Source: CALMBW01 sp963779645 (GTDB lineage: Bacteria > Actinomycetota > CADDZG01 > WHSQ01). From it: DNA of 64,000 bases. Below the pieces are notes generated by a model. That model was not told the DNA's origin. It did no database searches and saw nothing but the letters and a program-made list of their open reading frames with translations. Shown here piece by piece: positions 44,025-53,086 of the stretch. Position numbers and translations under genes: made by a program. Each line of letters starts with the position of its first letter. Positions within the stretch are counted from its first letter, which is position 1. Where the stretch lies: contig CAVZYX010000015.1 of the NCBI GenBank assembly GCA_963779645.1, positions 620,001 to 684,000 on the forward strand, written 5' to 3'.

Positions 44025-45287
44025 CTATCGCACCGGAGTCAGCGGCATGACCGGCTTGCACTTCCCGGACGAACCGGCGTTCCAGAGGCTGGACACTGTT
44101 GCCGCAGGCAGCTCGACGTTGAAGATCTCGACCTCGTCGAGGATCCCCTTGAAGTTGGCCACGATGTTGAGCGTGTCCTTGGCGAACGTCAGGTTGCCGT
44201 CGCTCGTCAACGAGCCCTGCCGGCCCAGCGGGTTCCCGACCTTCTGGGAGGCAGCGTCGACGTAGAACGTGATGCCGTTCGATGCCGACCTGCGCACCGT
44301 GACGGCCACGAGATGCCAGACGTTGTCGGCCACGGACAACGTCGACGGGTAGTTGGTGAAGCCGGGGCCGTCCGCCATCTGGAGCAGCAGCTTCCCGTTC
44401 GAGATGGCGATGGCGTAGCCCTTCAGGTTGTTCCCGACCGAGCCCGTGCGCTTGTCGATGATCGTCTGCGTGCCGGTGCTCGAGGCGGTCTTGACCCAGA
44501 AGTCGATCGAGAAGTCCCCCGTGCCCACGTTCGGACCGGGCCCCTGGGCCCAGGCGTAGTCGTTGACACCGTCGAACTGCAGGCCGTAGGCGACCGCTCC
44601 GGGGGTGTGGACAGGCCCGTTGACGAGACCGGCGGACGGGGCCGGCGGCCTCAGGTTGGTGGCGGTCACGCCGGTGGTCTCGTCGAACGGGTACCAGGCG
44701 ATCATGTTCGCCGGAGGCACGACGCACGCCACGCCCGACGACACGGCCTTGTTGGTGAACGTGACGGTGCCGTGCTCGCCGGAGAGCGCGACGTGCTGTG
44801 CGGTGTTGAACACGTACGCGTCATCGGCGACGGTGACGGTGCGGCTGGCGAGACTGGACGACAGGGTCGTGCCGTACGGCACGCTGATGCCGGCGACGGA
44901 GGTGCCGCTCACCGCTGCCTCGGTGACGGTGATGCCCTGGTGGTTGACCGCGCCGACGACCACCTGCCTGCACGTGCCGACGGGCACCTGGACGGTGGTT
45001 GTCGTCGTGGCGTCGCTGACGGTGAACGTGAAGGCCCCGGTGATCCCCGATCCGGGCGCCGCAACCTTGCACACGTCGATGGAGGGAACTTGAACGGCGT
45101 GCGCGGGAGCCGGGGTGAGCCCTGTCACGCCGAAGGCCACGGCCGCCATGGCCAGGCTCGCCGGTAGGCGGACGCGCCTCGACTGGCGACGCGCCGGTGT
45201 GACGTCGGTGGGTGCCGGGGCGTCCGACGGCGACGCGGTGGGAGTCATGCGGGTCCTTCGACGGACCGTTCTTGCGTTCATGTTCAT
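44025..45287 (-). CDS. Secreted LamG-domain protein
   Basis: 420 residues, intact. A long basic N-terminus leads to a signal peptide (RLPASLAMAAVAFGVTGLTP, cut near AHA). The first half of the mature protein is a Thr/Val-rich immunoglobulin-like region with ITGAFTFTVSDATTTTT and GITVTEAAVSGTSVAGISV, similar to prealbumin-like or SpaA-type folds. The second half is a LamG-like jellyroll: MIAWYPFDETTGVTATNLR, YGLQFDGVNDYAWAQGP, DNVWHLVAVTVRRSASNG and GILDEVEIFNVELPAATV. Such proteins bind carbohydrate or act in adhesion. No sortase motif or membrane anchor is visible. GC is slightly lower than in the neighbours. Confidence 0.8.
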   Translation of the reverse strand: MNMNARTVRRRTRMTPTASPSDAPAPTDVTPARRQSRRVRLPASLAMAAVAFGVTGLTPAPAHAVQVPSIDVCKVAAPGSGITGAFTFTVSDATTTTTVQVPVGTCRQVVVGAVNHQGITVTEAAVSGTSVAGISVPYGTTLSSSLASRTVTVADDAYVFNTAQHVALSGEHGTVTFTNKAVSSGVACVVPPANMIAWYPFDETTGVTATNLRPPAPSAGLVNGPVHTPGAVAYGLQFDGVNDYAWAQGPGPNVGTGDFSIDFWVKTASSTGTQTIIDKRTGSVGNNLKGYAIAISNGKLLLQMADGPGFTNYPSTLSVADNVWHLVAVTVRRSASNGITFYVDAASQKVGNPLGRQGSLTSDGNLTFAKDTLNIVANFKGILDEVEIFNVELPAATVSSLWNAGSSGKCKPVMPLTPVR

Positions 45288-45353
45288 CAGTACGCCTTTC
45301 GAAGTGGCACGTCGGACGTTCCGACGGCCATGGCGTGAGGATGAACCGGGGGT

Positions 45354-45370
45354 CTGGAGCGTCGCTCCAG
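45354..45370 (-). terminator. Hairpin after the MBL-fold gene
   Basis: CTGGAGCG-T-CGCTCCAG, perfect 8-bp arms, lies 34 bases beyond the MBL hydrolase stop (leftward). A second small palindrome, GTCGGA-CGT-TCCGAC at 45,311-45,325, lies closer to the LamG start and could be an operator instead. Confidence 0.5.
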
Positions 45371-45403
45371 TCCGGCTGGAGGGAGGTCGGGGTCGGCGGC
45401 GCC

Positions 45404-46018
45404 TTACCAGCCCCGGTCGGCCCACTCCTGGAGGTGCGGGCGCTCGGTGCCGACGGTGGTGTCGTCGCCGTGGCCCGGCATGACGATGGTCTCGGCCGGG
45501 AACCGGGCGAAGAGGCCGTCGATCGAGCGGATGATGGCCCCGAAGTCGCTGTACGACCACCGCGTGGCGCCCGGGCCGCCGGGGAACAGCGTGTCGCCCG
45601 AGAACAGGACCGGCGACCCCTCGATCGCGAACGACATCGACCCGGGCGTGTGGCCCGGCGTGAGGATGGTGTGCACTCTCAGCCGGCCGACGGCGATCTC
45701 CGAGTCGTCCTCCAGCACGAAGTCGTAGGACGGCAGCATGGCGGCGTCCTCGGCGGTGACCCCTACCTCGTAGCCGGCGTCGCGCACGGCCGGCACCGCC
45801 TGGATGTGGTCCCAGTGGCCGTGGGTCTCCAGCACCTTGCCGACGTTCAGGCGCCGGCACAGCTCGAGCAGACGGTCGTGCTCGTTGGCGGCGTCGAGCA
45901 GGACCGCCTCGCCCGTCTCCCGGCACCGCACGACGAAGACGTTGTTGGCGACGGGCCCGACCACGAGCCGGGTGATCTGGACCTGGGAGTCCTCGTAGTG
46001 GAGCGTCGGGCCGCTCAT
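45404..46018 (-). CDS. Metallo-beta-lactamase-fold hydrolase
   Basis: 204-residue intact protein starting at the ATG at 46,018. Zinc ligands: THGHWDHI (HxHxDH), TPGHTPGSMSF, SGDTLFPGGPG and VMPGHGDDTTVG. The set and length match glyoxalase II-like/YcbL-type hydrolases. No signal peptide. It is divergent from the acyl-CoA dehydrogenase gene, with 17 bases between starts, so they may share regulation. The substrate is unknown; a thioester is a reasonable guess given the neighbour, but that is inference. Confidence 0.82.
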   Translation of the reverse strand: MSGPTLHYEDSQVQITRLVVGPVANNVFVVRCRETGEAVLLDAANEHDRLLELCRRLNVGKVLETHGHWDHIQAVPAVRDAGYEVGVTAEDAAMLPSYDFVLEDDSEIAVGRLRVHTILTPGHTPGSMSFAIEGSPVLFSGDTLFPGGPGATRWSYSDFGAIIRSIDGLFARFPAETIVMPGHGDDTTVGTERPHLQEWADRGW

Positions 46019-46035
46019 GGGGTGGAGTATGGCCC

Positions 46036-47097
46036 GTGCGCTTCGATCCCACGCCCGGGCAGGTCGAGCTGCGGACCCGGGTGCGGGCGTTCCTCGCCGA
46101 GGCGTCGCCGATGGCCGAGGTGCGCCGGCTGATGGAGACCGATGTGGGCTTCGACCCGGGCGTCTGGCGGGCGATCGTGGAGGAGGGCTTCGTGGGGCCG
46201 GGCCTGTCGTTCCCGGAGCAGGCGGTGGTGCTGGAGGAGGCGGGCGCGGCCCTGCTGTGCGCGCCGTTGCTGGGGACCGTGGTGACCTTGGCCGCGGGTG
46301 TCGACGTGGGATCGGGCGTCGTGGCGCTGGCGGTGGCCGAGGACGCCGGCGTCTGGGGCGAGACGGGCATCTCCCTGCGGGCGACAGCCGACCGCGCAGG
46401 GGGGTGGCGGCTCGACGGCCACAAGAGCTTCGTGCTCGACGGCTACGCGGCCGACACGCTCGTGGTGGTGGCACGGTCCGACGCCGGCCTCGGCTTCTTC
46501 GTCGTCGACGGAGACGCACCCGGGCTGGACCGCACCGCCCTTCCCACCCTCGACCTGACCCGCCGCCTGGCCCGCCTGACCTTCGAGGCGGCACCCGCCC
46601 GGCTGCTCGGCACTGGCAGTGACAGCGGTCGCGGACCGGTGCTGGCCCGGGTACTGGACGTCGCCTGCGCCGCCCTGGCCGCCGAGCAGGTCGGCGGGGC
46701 CCAGCGCTGCCTGGACCTGACCGTCGCCCACGTCCGCTCCCGCGTGCAGTTCGGCAGGCCGATCGGCAGCTTCCAGGCCGTCCAGCACCGGTGCGCCGAC
46801 ATGCTGCTGGAGGTCGAGTCGGCACGGTCGGCCGCTCTGTACGCGGCGCTGGTGGTCGATCGGTTTCTCGGCGATCGGGGTGCTGACGACCTGCCGGCAG
46901 CAGCGGCGATGGCCAAGGCGACCTGCTCGGACGCCTACGCATTCGTGGCCGGCGAGACCATCCACCTCCACGGCGGTCTTGGTTTCACGTGGGACCACGA
47001 CGCCCACCTCTACTTCAAGCGGGCCAAGTCGTCCCGCCTGCTGTTCGGCGACCCCGGGCACCACCGCGAGCGGCTGGCCGGGCACATCGGGATCTGA
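46036..47097 (+). CDS. Acyl-CoA dehydrogenase family protein
   Basis: 353 residues, intact, GTG start at 46,036. N-terminal helices (LRTRVRAFLAEASPMAEVRR), beta middle domain (WRLDGHKSFVLDGYAADTLV) and C-terminal FAD/oligomer helices (AAEQVGGAQRCLDLTVAHVR, VQFGRPIGSFQAVQHRCADM, IHLHGGLGFTWDHDAHLYFK) are all present. It is shorter than classic ACADs (about 380) and lacks the usual catalytic Glu at the standard place. It resembles the small alpha/beta-type FadE subunits that work as heteromers in sterol catabolism; no partner gene lies in the window. Confidence 0.87.
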   Translation: MRFDPTPGQVELRTRVRAFLAEASPMAEVRRLMETDVGFDPGVWRAIVEEGFVGPGLSFPEQAVVLEEAGAALLCAPLLGTVVTLAAGVDVGSGVVALAVAEDAGVWGETGISLRATADRAGGWRLDGHKSFVLDGYAADTLVVVARSDAGLGFFVVDGDAPGLDRTALPTLDLTRRLARLTFEAAPARLLGTGSDSGRGPVLARVLDVACAALAAEQVGGAQRCLDLTVAHVRSRVQFGRPIGSFQAVQHRCADMLLEVESARSAALYAALVVDRFLGDRGADDLPAAAAMAKATCSDAYAFVAGETIHLHGGLGFTWDHDAHLYFKRAKSSRLLFGDPGHHRERLAGHIGI

Positions 47098-47178
47098 CAG
47101 CTACTTCGGGATCCGACAGCTACATCGGGATCTGACGGCTACACCGGGCTCCGACGGCTACACCGGGATCCGACAGGT
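47088..47178. repeat. 19-base tandem repeat across the acyl-CoA dehydrogenase stop
   Basis: Nearly five copies of a 19-base unit, CGGGATCTGACAGCTACTT (starts at 47,088, 47,107, 47,126, 47,145 and 47,164). The first copy contains the gene's own last codons and TGA, so the array seems to have grown from the 3' end of the gene. The copies differ at one to four bases. Confidence 0.85.
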
Positions 47179-47213
47179 CCGCCCTCCGAAGGCGGCGGTC
47201 TACGCTCGGGCCC

Positions 47214-47660
47214 GTGGCCTTGGTCCTGGTCGTTCTCGCCATGGCCGGCGTGTTCGCCATCGCCGCCGTCGTCATCGGCCGCGAGGTCCGCCGGCTGTCG
47301 AGGCAGGCGCCCCAGCGGTCGTTCGACTTCGAGGAGGCGGTGACGTGGGTCTGCGACCACGTCGGCCCCGACGTGGCGGCGGTGCTCAGCCCCGACGACG
47401 TCAGGCGCATCCTCGACTGGCACCTCGAGTACTTCCGCAACCGCGGCGTCTCGGCCAACGGCGACCGGCCCCACACCGAGGGCCCGGTCGTGGTCAGCGG
47501 GGCCGAGACCGTCGACTTCGTGCTCATGCGGGCCGAGCTCAGCGGCACCCCCTACACGCCCGAGCAGGTTCATGCCGTGCTCGACGCCCAGATGGACTAT
47601 CTGGAGCGGATCGGGGCCGTCGACCCCGTCGCCGACCCCGACGAGGACAGCCCTGCGTAA
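47214..47660 (+). CDS. Small membrane-anchored conserved-looking protein
   Basis: 148 residues, intact. GTG start at 47,214, directly followed by a transmembrane segment (VLVVLAMAGVFAIAAVVIG), a basic linker and a soluble domain with FDFEEAVTWVCDHVGPDVAA, LSPDDVRRILDWHLEYFRNR, VVSGAETVDFVLMRAELSG and YTPEQVHAVLDAQMDYLERI. It has helical, acidic character and no metal motif. I do not recognise a named family. It lies 36 bases after the 19-base repeat. Confidence 0.6.
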   Translation: MALVLVVLAMAGVFAIAAVVIGREVRRLSRQAPQRSFDFEEAVTWVCDHVGPDVAAVLSPDDVRRILDWHLEYFRNRGVSANGDRPHTEGPVVVSGAETVDFVLMRAELSGTPYTPEQVHAVLDAQMDYLERIGAVDPVADPDEDSPA

Positions 47661-47718
47661 CAGGCACGAAATGCCTCCACTTAGCCCTCCGGTTGTGCTT
47701 TCATAAGTGCACCGAAGG

Positions 47719-47778
47719 AAGGAGGTGGTCCAACTGAGCGAAAGTTGTCTTGGGACCTCGGAGGTGGCTGCCCGCTAG
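47719..47778 (+). CDS. Tiny ORF with an extended Shine-Dalgarno sequence
   Basis: AAGGAGGTGGTCC at 47,719-47,731 is complementary over almost its whole length to the 16S rRNA 3' tail (one G:U-type change). It is followed by codons for LSESCLGTSEVAAR and a TAG at 47,776-47,778. With the spacing expected from that Shine-Dalgarno the start would be the CTG at 47,734 (14 codons). GTG at 47,725 is also in frame but overlaps it. From memory the GTSEVAxR ending occurs in short ORFs of other actinobacteria. It may be a leader peptide. Confidence 0.45.
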   Translation, partial: KEVVQLSESCLGTSEVAAR

Positions 47779-47897
47779 CGGTCAGCTGGGCCACGTCTGG
47801 CGAATACTGCCAGTCACCGCCCGAGACGACGTCCGGGGAATGGTCCCGCCCGGTGATTTCCGTTGCTCTCGGGTTTCCTTTCCAGCTAGAACTGACA

Positions 47898-47927
47898 CCC
47901 GAGGGGGCGCAATGAGCGCCCCCTCGG
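47898..47927 (+). terminator. Strong GC hairpin
   Basis: CCGAGGGGGCGC, loop AATGA, GCGCCCCCTCGG: 12 perfect base pairs at about 47,899-47,927, ending 17 bases before the alpha/beta hydrolase start. It is either the terminator of the tiny-ORF transcript or an attenuator before the hydrolase. No U tract follows. Confidence 0.65.
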
Positions 47928-47943
47928 TCGCGAGAAGGGGGTA

Positions 47944-48704
47944 GTGAACTGCCCACCGTCATCGACTCAGAGGGCCTGCAGCTCGCCGGGCACCTGTCCC
48001 GGCCGCCCTCGGCGGCCATCCCCACATCGCACGGGTTGGTGCTGTGCCACGGCTTCCCGGCCGGGCCCGGTGGCGCGGCGACGTCCGGCCAGACCTACCC
48101 GGAGTTCGCCGACCGCCTGGCCGAGGACACGGGCTGGACGGTCCTGACCTTCAACTTCCGCGGCACCGGCGCCTCCGAAGGCGACTTCTCCCTGGGTGGA
48201 TGGCTGGCCGACCTCCGCGCCGCCATCGACTTCCTCGCCGACGTCGACGGCGTGGCCGACGTGTGGCTGGCCGGCTCCAGCACCGGCGGCGCCATCACCA
48301 TCTGCGCCGCCGCCGAGGACGAGCGGGTCCGAGGCATCGCCGCGCTGGCCGCGCCCGCCGACTTCAGGGGATGGGCCGAGGATCCCGAGAACTTCCTCGC
48401 GCACGCCCGCACCATCGGCGTCGTCCGCCGGCCCGACTTCCCCGAGGATCCGGTGACCTGGGCGCGGGAGCTGGCCGAGATGCGACCGACGGTGGCCATC
48501 GGCAAGCTCCCGCCACGGCCCGTGCTCCTCGTCCACGGCGACCACGACGACGTGATCCCGGTCACCGACGCCCGCGCCCTCGCCGAAGCCGCCCTGGGCC
48601 AGGTGGAGCTGCGAATCGTGCCGGGAGCAGGCCACCGCCTCCGCCACGACCCGCGGGCCGTCGCCATCCTGATCGGCTGGATGGAGCGCCAGACGCCGTC
48701 CTGA
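47944..48704 (+). CDS. Alpha/beta hydrolase
   Basis: About 253-residue serine hydrolase. The oxyanion region is LVLCHGFPAGPGG, the nucleophile elbow VWLAGSSTGGAI, the acid VLLVHGDHDDVIPV and the His GAGHRLRHDPRA. It resembles small esterase/acyl-transferase-like hydrolases with no lid insertion. The protein frame opens with ELPTVIDSEGLQLAGHL and lacks a start. The GTG at 47,944 joins it if one A is missing from the AA at 47,947. The rest is uninterrupted. Substrate unknown. Confidence 0.82.
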
Positions 48705-48770
48705 CCCGGCCGGAGGCCAGGCCCGAAGCCCTCCCCAGGCGGCGGTGGTCCCTGCTGGGAATCCCGCCGC

Positions 48771-49580
48771 TCACGCCCGCTGAATAGGCGGTGTCTCGGG
48801 CCGCCAGCCGTCCAGATCGTCCTCGTGCACGTCGCTGACGAACATGTGGCCGGGCGATTGGGTGATGGCGATGTCGAGGTTCGCGGCTGCGATCGCCAAC
48901 TGGGGTGTCACGCCGCACGCCCAGAACATGGGGACCTCCGACGTCTCGATCGGCACCGGGTCACCGAAGTCCGGGTGGTCGAGATCGGTGATCCCTCTAT
49001 CGGCAGGGTGGAGCACTGCCAGCGGCGCGCCGTGCGAGAGTGGGTGCCCCGCAGTCAGTTGCGTGACCGCGGGGACGTCGGTGGACCTGAAGGGCCGCAT
49101 GCTGACGACGAGGGGGCCGCGAAACCGATCCGTCGGCACACAGGCGACGTTCGTGACGAACATGGCCACGTTGCGACCGAGCTCGACGTGGCGAGGTCGG
49201 AAGCCGGCGCCGGCCAGGATGCTGTCGAACGTGAAGCTGCAGCCCAGCAGGAACGAGACGAGGTCGTCCCGCCAGTACGGTCGGGCGTCGGTCGTGTCGA
49301 GCGGCGGCCGGCCCTTGCGGAAGACGCGGTAACGGGGGAGGTCGGTGCTGAGGTCGGAACCGGGCGCCATGAGCGACTCGGTTCCGCCATCGACGACCTC
49401 CAGCAGAGGGCACGCCTTCGGGTTGCGGTCGATGAACAGCCGCAGCTCCGCGGCGTGCTCGCTCGGCACTGCGATCATGTTGGCCTGGACGAACCCGGGT
49501 GCTTCGGCCGGCGTGGGCGAGTGAAACGTGCCGTGCCGGGCCGCCCGCCGCAGCCGAGCAGGCTCAGTGAACCGCGTCAC
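48771..49580 (-). CDS. DUF1445 / D-glutamate cyclase-like protein
   Basis: 269 residues, intact. GTG start at 49,580 overlapping the hyuB stop (GTGA), so it is coupled to that gene. Motifs of the DUF1445/YcsI family: PGFVQANMIAVPSEHAAELR, NPKACPLLEVVDGGTES, YWRDDLVSFLLGCSFTFDS, NVAMFVTNVACVPTDRFRG and VPMFWACGVTPQLAIA. The mitochondrial relative DGLUCY cyclises D-glutamate to 5-oxo-D-proline. The neighbouring hyuA/hyuB encode a probable 5-oxoprolinase/hydantoinase, which supports a pathway role here. The direct activity of bacterial members is known to me only by homology. Confidence 0.85.
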   Translation of the reverse strand: MTRFTEPARLRRAARHGTFHSPTPAEAPGFVQANMIAVPSEHAAELRLFIDRNPKACPLLEVVDGGTESLMAPGSDLSTDLPRYRVFRKGRPPLDTTDARPYWRDDLVSFLLGCSFTFDSILAGAGFRPRHVELGRNVAMFVTNVACVPTDRFRGPLVVSMRPFRSTDVPAVTQLTAGHPLSHGAPLAVLHPADRGITDLDHPDFGDPVPIETSEVPMFWACGVTPQLAIAAANLDIAITQSPGHMFVSDVHEDDLDGWRPETPPIQRA

Positions 49581-51162
49581 CGGGCCTCCCCGTCGGGCTT
49601 CCGGACCCGCCCGTAGCCACCGCCGCCCGGGGTGAGCAGCTGGATGGCGTCGCCGGCGTCGAGATCGATAGTCAGCTTGTCGGTGAGCGGCCGCCGCGCG
49701 CCCTCGTCGCCGCCCGGCCACAGCCAGTTCTCGCCCACCGCCCCCGGGCGCCCTCCGTCGAGGCCCCACGGTCGACTCGCCCGGCGCTCGGTGATGATGG
49801 AGGCGGTCGACGGTTCGAGCACCTGGATCACCCGCTCGATGCCGTCGCCCCCGGCGGCCGCGCCCTCGCCGCCACTGCCGCGCCGGAGGCGGTACCGCAG
49901 TACCCGCACCGGGATCGATCGCTCCAGCGCCTCGGTGGGCGTGTCGGAGGTGTTGGTCATGGCGGTGTGGACGCCGTTCATGCCGGCCCGACCCGGGAGG
50001 CCGTGCTGGCCGGGGCGGCCCCCCTGGCCGCCGCCGATGGTCTCGTAGTACACCCAGCCCGAGCCGCCGCTGAGGATCAGGTTGTTCATGGTGCCCTGGC
50101 CGGCGGCGCCGACGCGGTCCCGGCGCGGCTTGGGCGAGGGCGGCCAGGCAGACGTCGGCGACCCGTTGGGAGACCTCGACGTTGCCGGCCCCCACTGCGG
50201 CCGGGGCCCGGGCGGCGACGATGCTGCCCTCGGGGGCGACGACCGTGACCGGCCGCAACGCCCCGCCGTTGGCCGGGATGGTCGGATCGGTGGCGCTGCG
50301 CAGCGCGAAGGCGACGGCGCTGTAGGTGACGGCCGCCACGGCGTTGACGTTGCCCGGCTGCTGGGCAGCGGAGCCGGTGAAGTCGAACCGGACGCCCTCG
50401 CCGGTCTTGGTCAGCGTCAGCCGGATCTTCACCCACGCCTGCTGGTGGGGCCGGGGACCGGTCGAGTCGATCACGTCCTCGGCCTGCCAGGAGCCGTCGT
50501 CCAATGCCGCGAGGGCGGCTCGCATCCGCCGTTCGCCGTAGGCGAGCACCTCGTCCAGCGGTGCGCCGCCGGCGACGATGGCCGCGAGGCGCTCGACGCC
50601 GATGGCGTTGGCGCCGACCTGGGCGTCGAGGTCGCCCCGGCGCTCGTCGGGGGTGCCGGGAGTTGGCCAGGAGGATGGCGACGACCGCCGGGCCCAGCAG
50701 CACCGGTGGGATCCGCAGGCCCTCCTGGAAGATCTCGATCGCCTCGGGGGGCATCGAGCCCGCCGTCATGCCCCCAAGGTCGGCGTGGTGGGCCCGGTTG
50801 GCGGCCCAGCCGACGATCCGTTCGCCCACGAAGCACGGCGCCACGAACGTGATGTCGTTGAGATGGGTCCCGCCGGCGAAGGGGTCGTTGAGGACGATCT
50901 GGTCGCCGGGCCCCACGTCGATCCCCGCACCGATGGCGGCCGCCACCGACGCCGGCATCGACCCCAGGTGCACCGGGATGTGCTCGGCCTGGACCAGCAG
51001 CTGCCCGTCGGCGGTGAAGAGGGCGGCCGAGCAGTCGGCCCGCTCCTTGATGTTCGGGGAGAAGGCGGCCCGCCGGAGCACGGCGCCCATCTCCTCGGCC
51101 ACACCGGTGAGCTGCGAGATCAGGACTTGGAGCCCTGCCGGATCTAGCGCTTCAACAGCCAT
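49577..51162 (-). CDS. hyuB: Hydantoinase B/5-oxoprolinase subunit B (frameshifted)
   Basis: About 528 residues. Family blocks: LISQLTGVAEEMGAVLRRAA, SPNIKERADCSAALFTADG, AEHIPVHLGSMPASVAAAIG, GDQIVLNDPFAGGTHLNDIT and HHADLGGMTAGSMPPEAIEI at the N-terminus; ATYSAVAFALRS-like and YYETIGGGQGGRPGQHGLPG in the C-terminal half; LLTPGGGGYGRVRKPDGEA at the end. The ATG at 51,162 overlaps the hyuA 3' end by about 11 bases. Breaks near 50,660 and 50,130 are single-base. With HyuA it hydrolyses a cyclic amide (5-oxoproline or a hydantoin) using ATP. Confidence 0.9.
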
Positions 51163-53045
51163 GCCCCTCCACCTCCACCGATGCCGTCCAGCCGTCGGCC
51201 ACCCAGATCGTGCAGTCCGCCTCGGCGATCACCGCCGGGCCGGCGACGACACCGCATCGCCCACCCGGGTCGGGCAGGTCGGCCAGGTCGACGGGGCTGG
51301 CCAGGCGGGCCGACGCCCGCAGCGCCACCACCTCGACCGGGGCATCGGGGCGGGCGAAGCCGTTTCGCCTTCGATGTTCGGGACCGAACTCGTCGATGGC
51401 GCCCACCGCCAGCTCGTGGCTCTGGCCGGCATACCGGCAGTCGAACCAGACCTCCAGCTCGGGGCCCGGCCCCCCGACCGCGGCCGCATCGGCCCCGGCC
51501 GTGCCGGCGCCCCGGCCTGCCTGGCCCGCAGCCGGCGCCCCGCCTCCTCGCCCAGCTCGACCAGGGCGTCCTGGGCGCCGAGGTGGTCGAGGGGCTTCGG
51601 CCAGCTGCGCACCAGATCGACCTGGCTGGGAGCGGCCAGCATGCCGGCGGCCGACAGCACACCCGCTCGTGGTGGCACCACGACCGCGGCCATCCCCAGG
51701 GCGTCGGCGACGGCGCAGGCGTGGAGCGGCCCGGCCCCGCCGAACGCCACCAGGGCCATCCCCCTCGGGTCCACCCCCCGCTCCACCGAGACGGCCCGCA
51801 CGGCCCGGACCATGTTGGCGTCGACCACGGCCAGGACGCCCTCGGCGGTCACCCCCGCCCTCTGCAGCGCGGCGCCGGCAGCGGCGACGTCGAGGCGCCC
51901 GAGCCCGGGCAGGTCGTGGTCGGACGGGATACGCCCGGCGGCCAGGTTGGCGTCGGTGACGGTCGGCAGCAGGCCGCCCGCCCCGTAGCAGGCGGGGCCG
52001 GGATCGGCGCCTGCGCTCTGGGGCCCGACCACCAGCGCCCCGCCCGGGTCCAGGCGGGCGATCGAACCGCCACCGGCGCCGATGGTGTGGACGTCGAGTG
52101 AGGGCATGCGGATCGGTAGGCCGGCGACATGGCGCTGGGCGGCCGGTTCGGGCCGCCGTCGCGTATCAGGCACACGTCGGTGCTCGTCCCGCCCATGTCG
52201 AACGTGACCGCGTCGGCGAACCCGGCCGCCCGGGCGGCGATGGCGGCGGCCAGCACCCCGCCGGCCGGCCCCGACAGCAGCAGCGACACCGGACGTTCGG
52301 CTGCCTCGGCGACCGGGATCAGCCCGCCGGCCGAGGTCATGACCAGCACCTCGTCGGCGGCGGGCGCCAGCGCCAGCAGGTAGCGCCGGCACGCCGGCCT
52401 CAGGTAGGCGTCGGCCACGGTGGTCACGGTTCGCTCGTACTCCCGGAACTCGGGCGAGACCTCCGACGACACACTGACGTCCATGCCCGCCTGGCGCAGC
52501 CGCCGGGCGACGACCTGCTCGTGGGCCGGGTTGCGGTCGGCGTGGAGCAGGACCACGGCCGCGGCGTCGACCGGCCCCGGCGCCGCCACCTGGCCGAGCG
52601 GCTCGACCTCCCGACCGTCGCGGTCGAGGCGCCCGACCACGTCGAGGCGGAGATGGCGGGGCACCAGGGGTTCGGGCCGGTCGACGAAGGGGTCGTAGAG
52701 CGACGGGCGGGCCTGGCGGGCGATCTCGATGACGTCGGCGTGACCGTCCGTCGCGTACAGGGCGACCCTGGCGCCCCGCCGCTCCAGGAGCGTGTTGGTG
52801 GCCACCGTCGTGCCGTGGGCCATCACCGCCGGCCGGCGTCCCGATCCGACAGCAGCCAGCCCGACAGCATCCAGCCCGACAGCCGCCAGCCCGACAGCCG
52901 CAAGCCCGACAGCCGCAAGCCCGACAGCCGCAAGCACCGCGGCCGCCGGGTCCGCCGGCGTGGACAACACCTTCACGACCTCGCCGTCGGAGGTCACGAT
53001 GTCGGTGAACGTGCCCCCGGTGTCAACTCCGATTCGATGCTCCAT
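51152..53045 (-). CDS. hyuA: Hydantoinase A/5-oxoprolinase subunit A (frameshifted)
   Basis: About 630 residues. N-terminal MEHRIGVDTGGTFTDIVTSD is the phosphate-binding loop of the ASKHA-like fold; AHGTTVATNTLLERRGARVA follows. The second ATPase motif is VTFDMGGTSTDVCLIRDGG, then HTIGAGGGSIARLD, GPQSAGADPGPACYG and FGGAGPLHACAVADALG. An AAVGL tandem array is inserted at about residues 38-68, where relatives have a short loop. Breaks fall near 52,135, 51,520 and 51,370. First structural gene after the LysR gene, 41 bases downstream of its stop, and overlapping hyuB. Confidence 0.9.
52846..52935. repeat. 15-base coding tandem repeat (AAVGL) in hyuA
   Basis: Six copies of a 15-base unit, CCGACAGCCGCAAGC on the plus strand, the three rightmost identical and the leftmost diverged. 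On the minus strand they encode LAAVG repeats near the HyuA N-terminus. Confidence 0.85.
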
Positions 53046-53086
53046 GGATGGATCATGACGACCCGGGAACCATTCGCATAGCTAAA

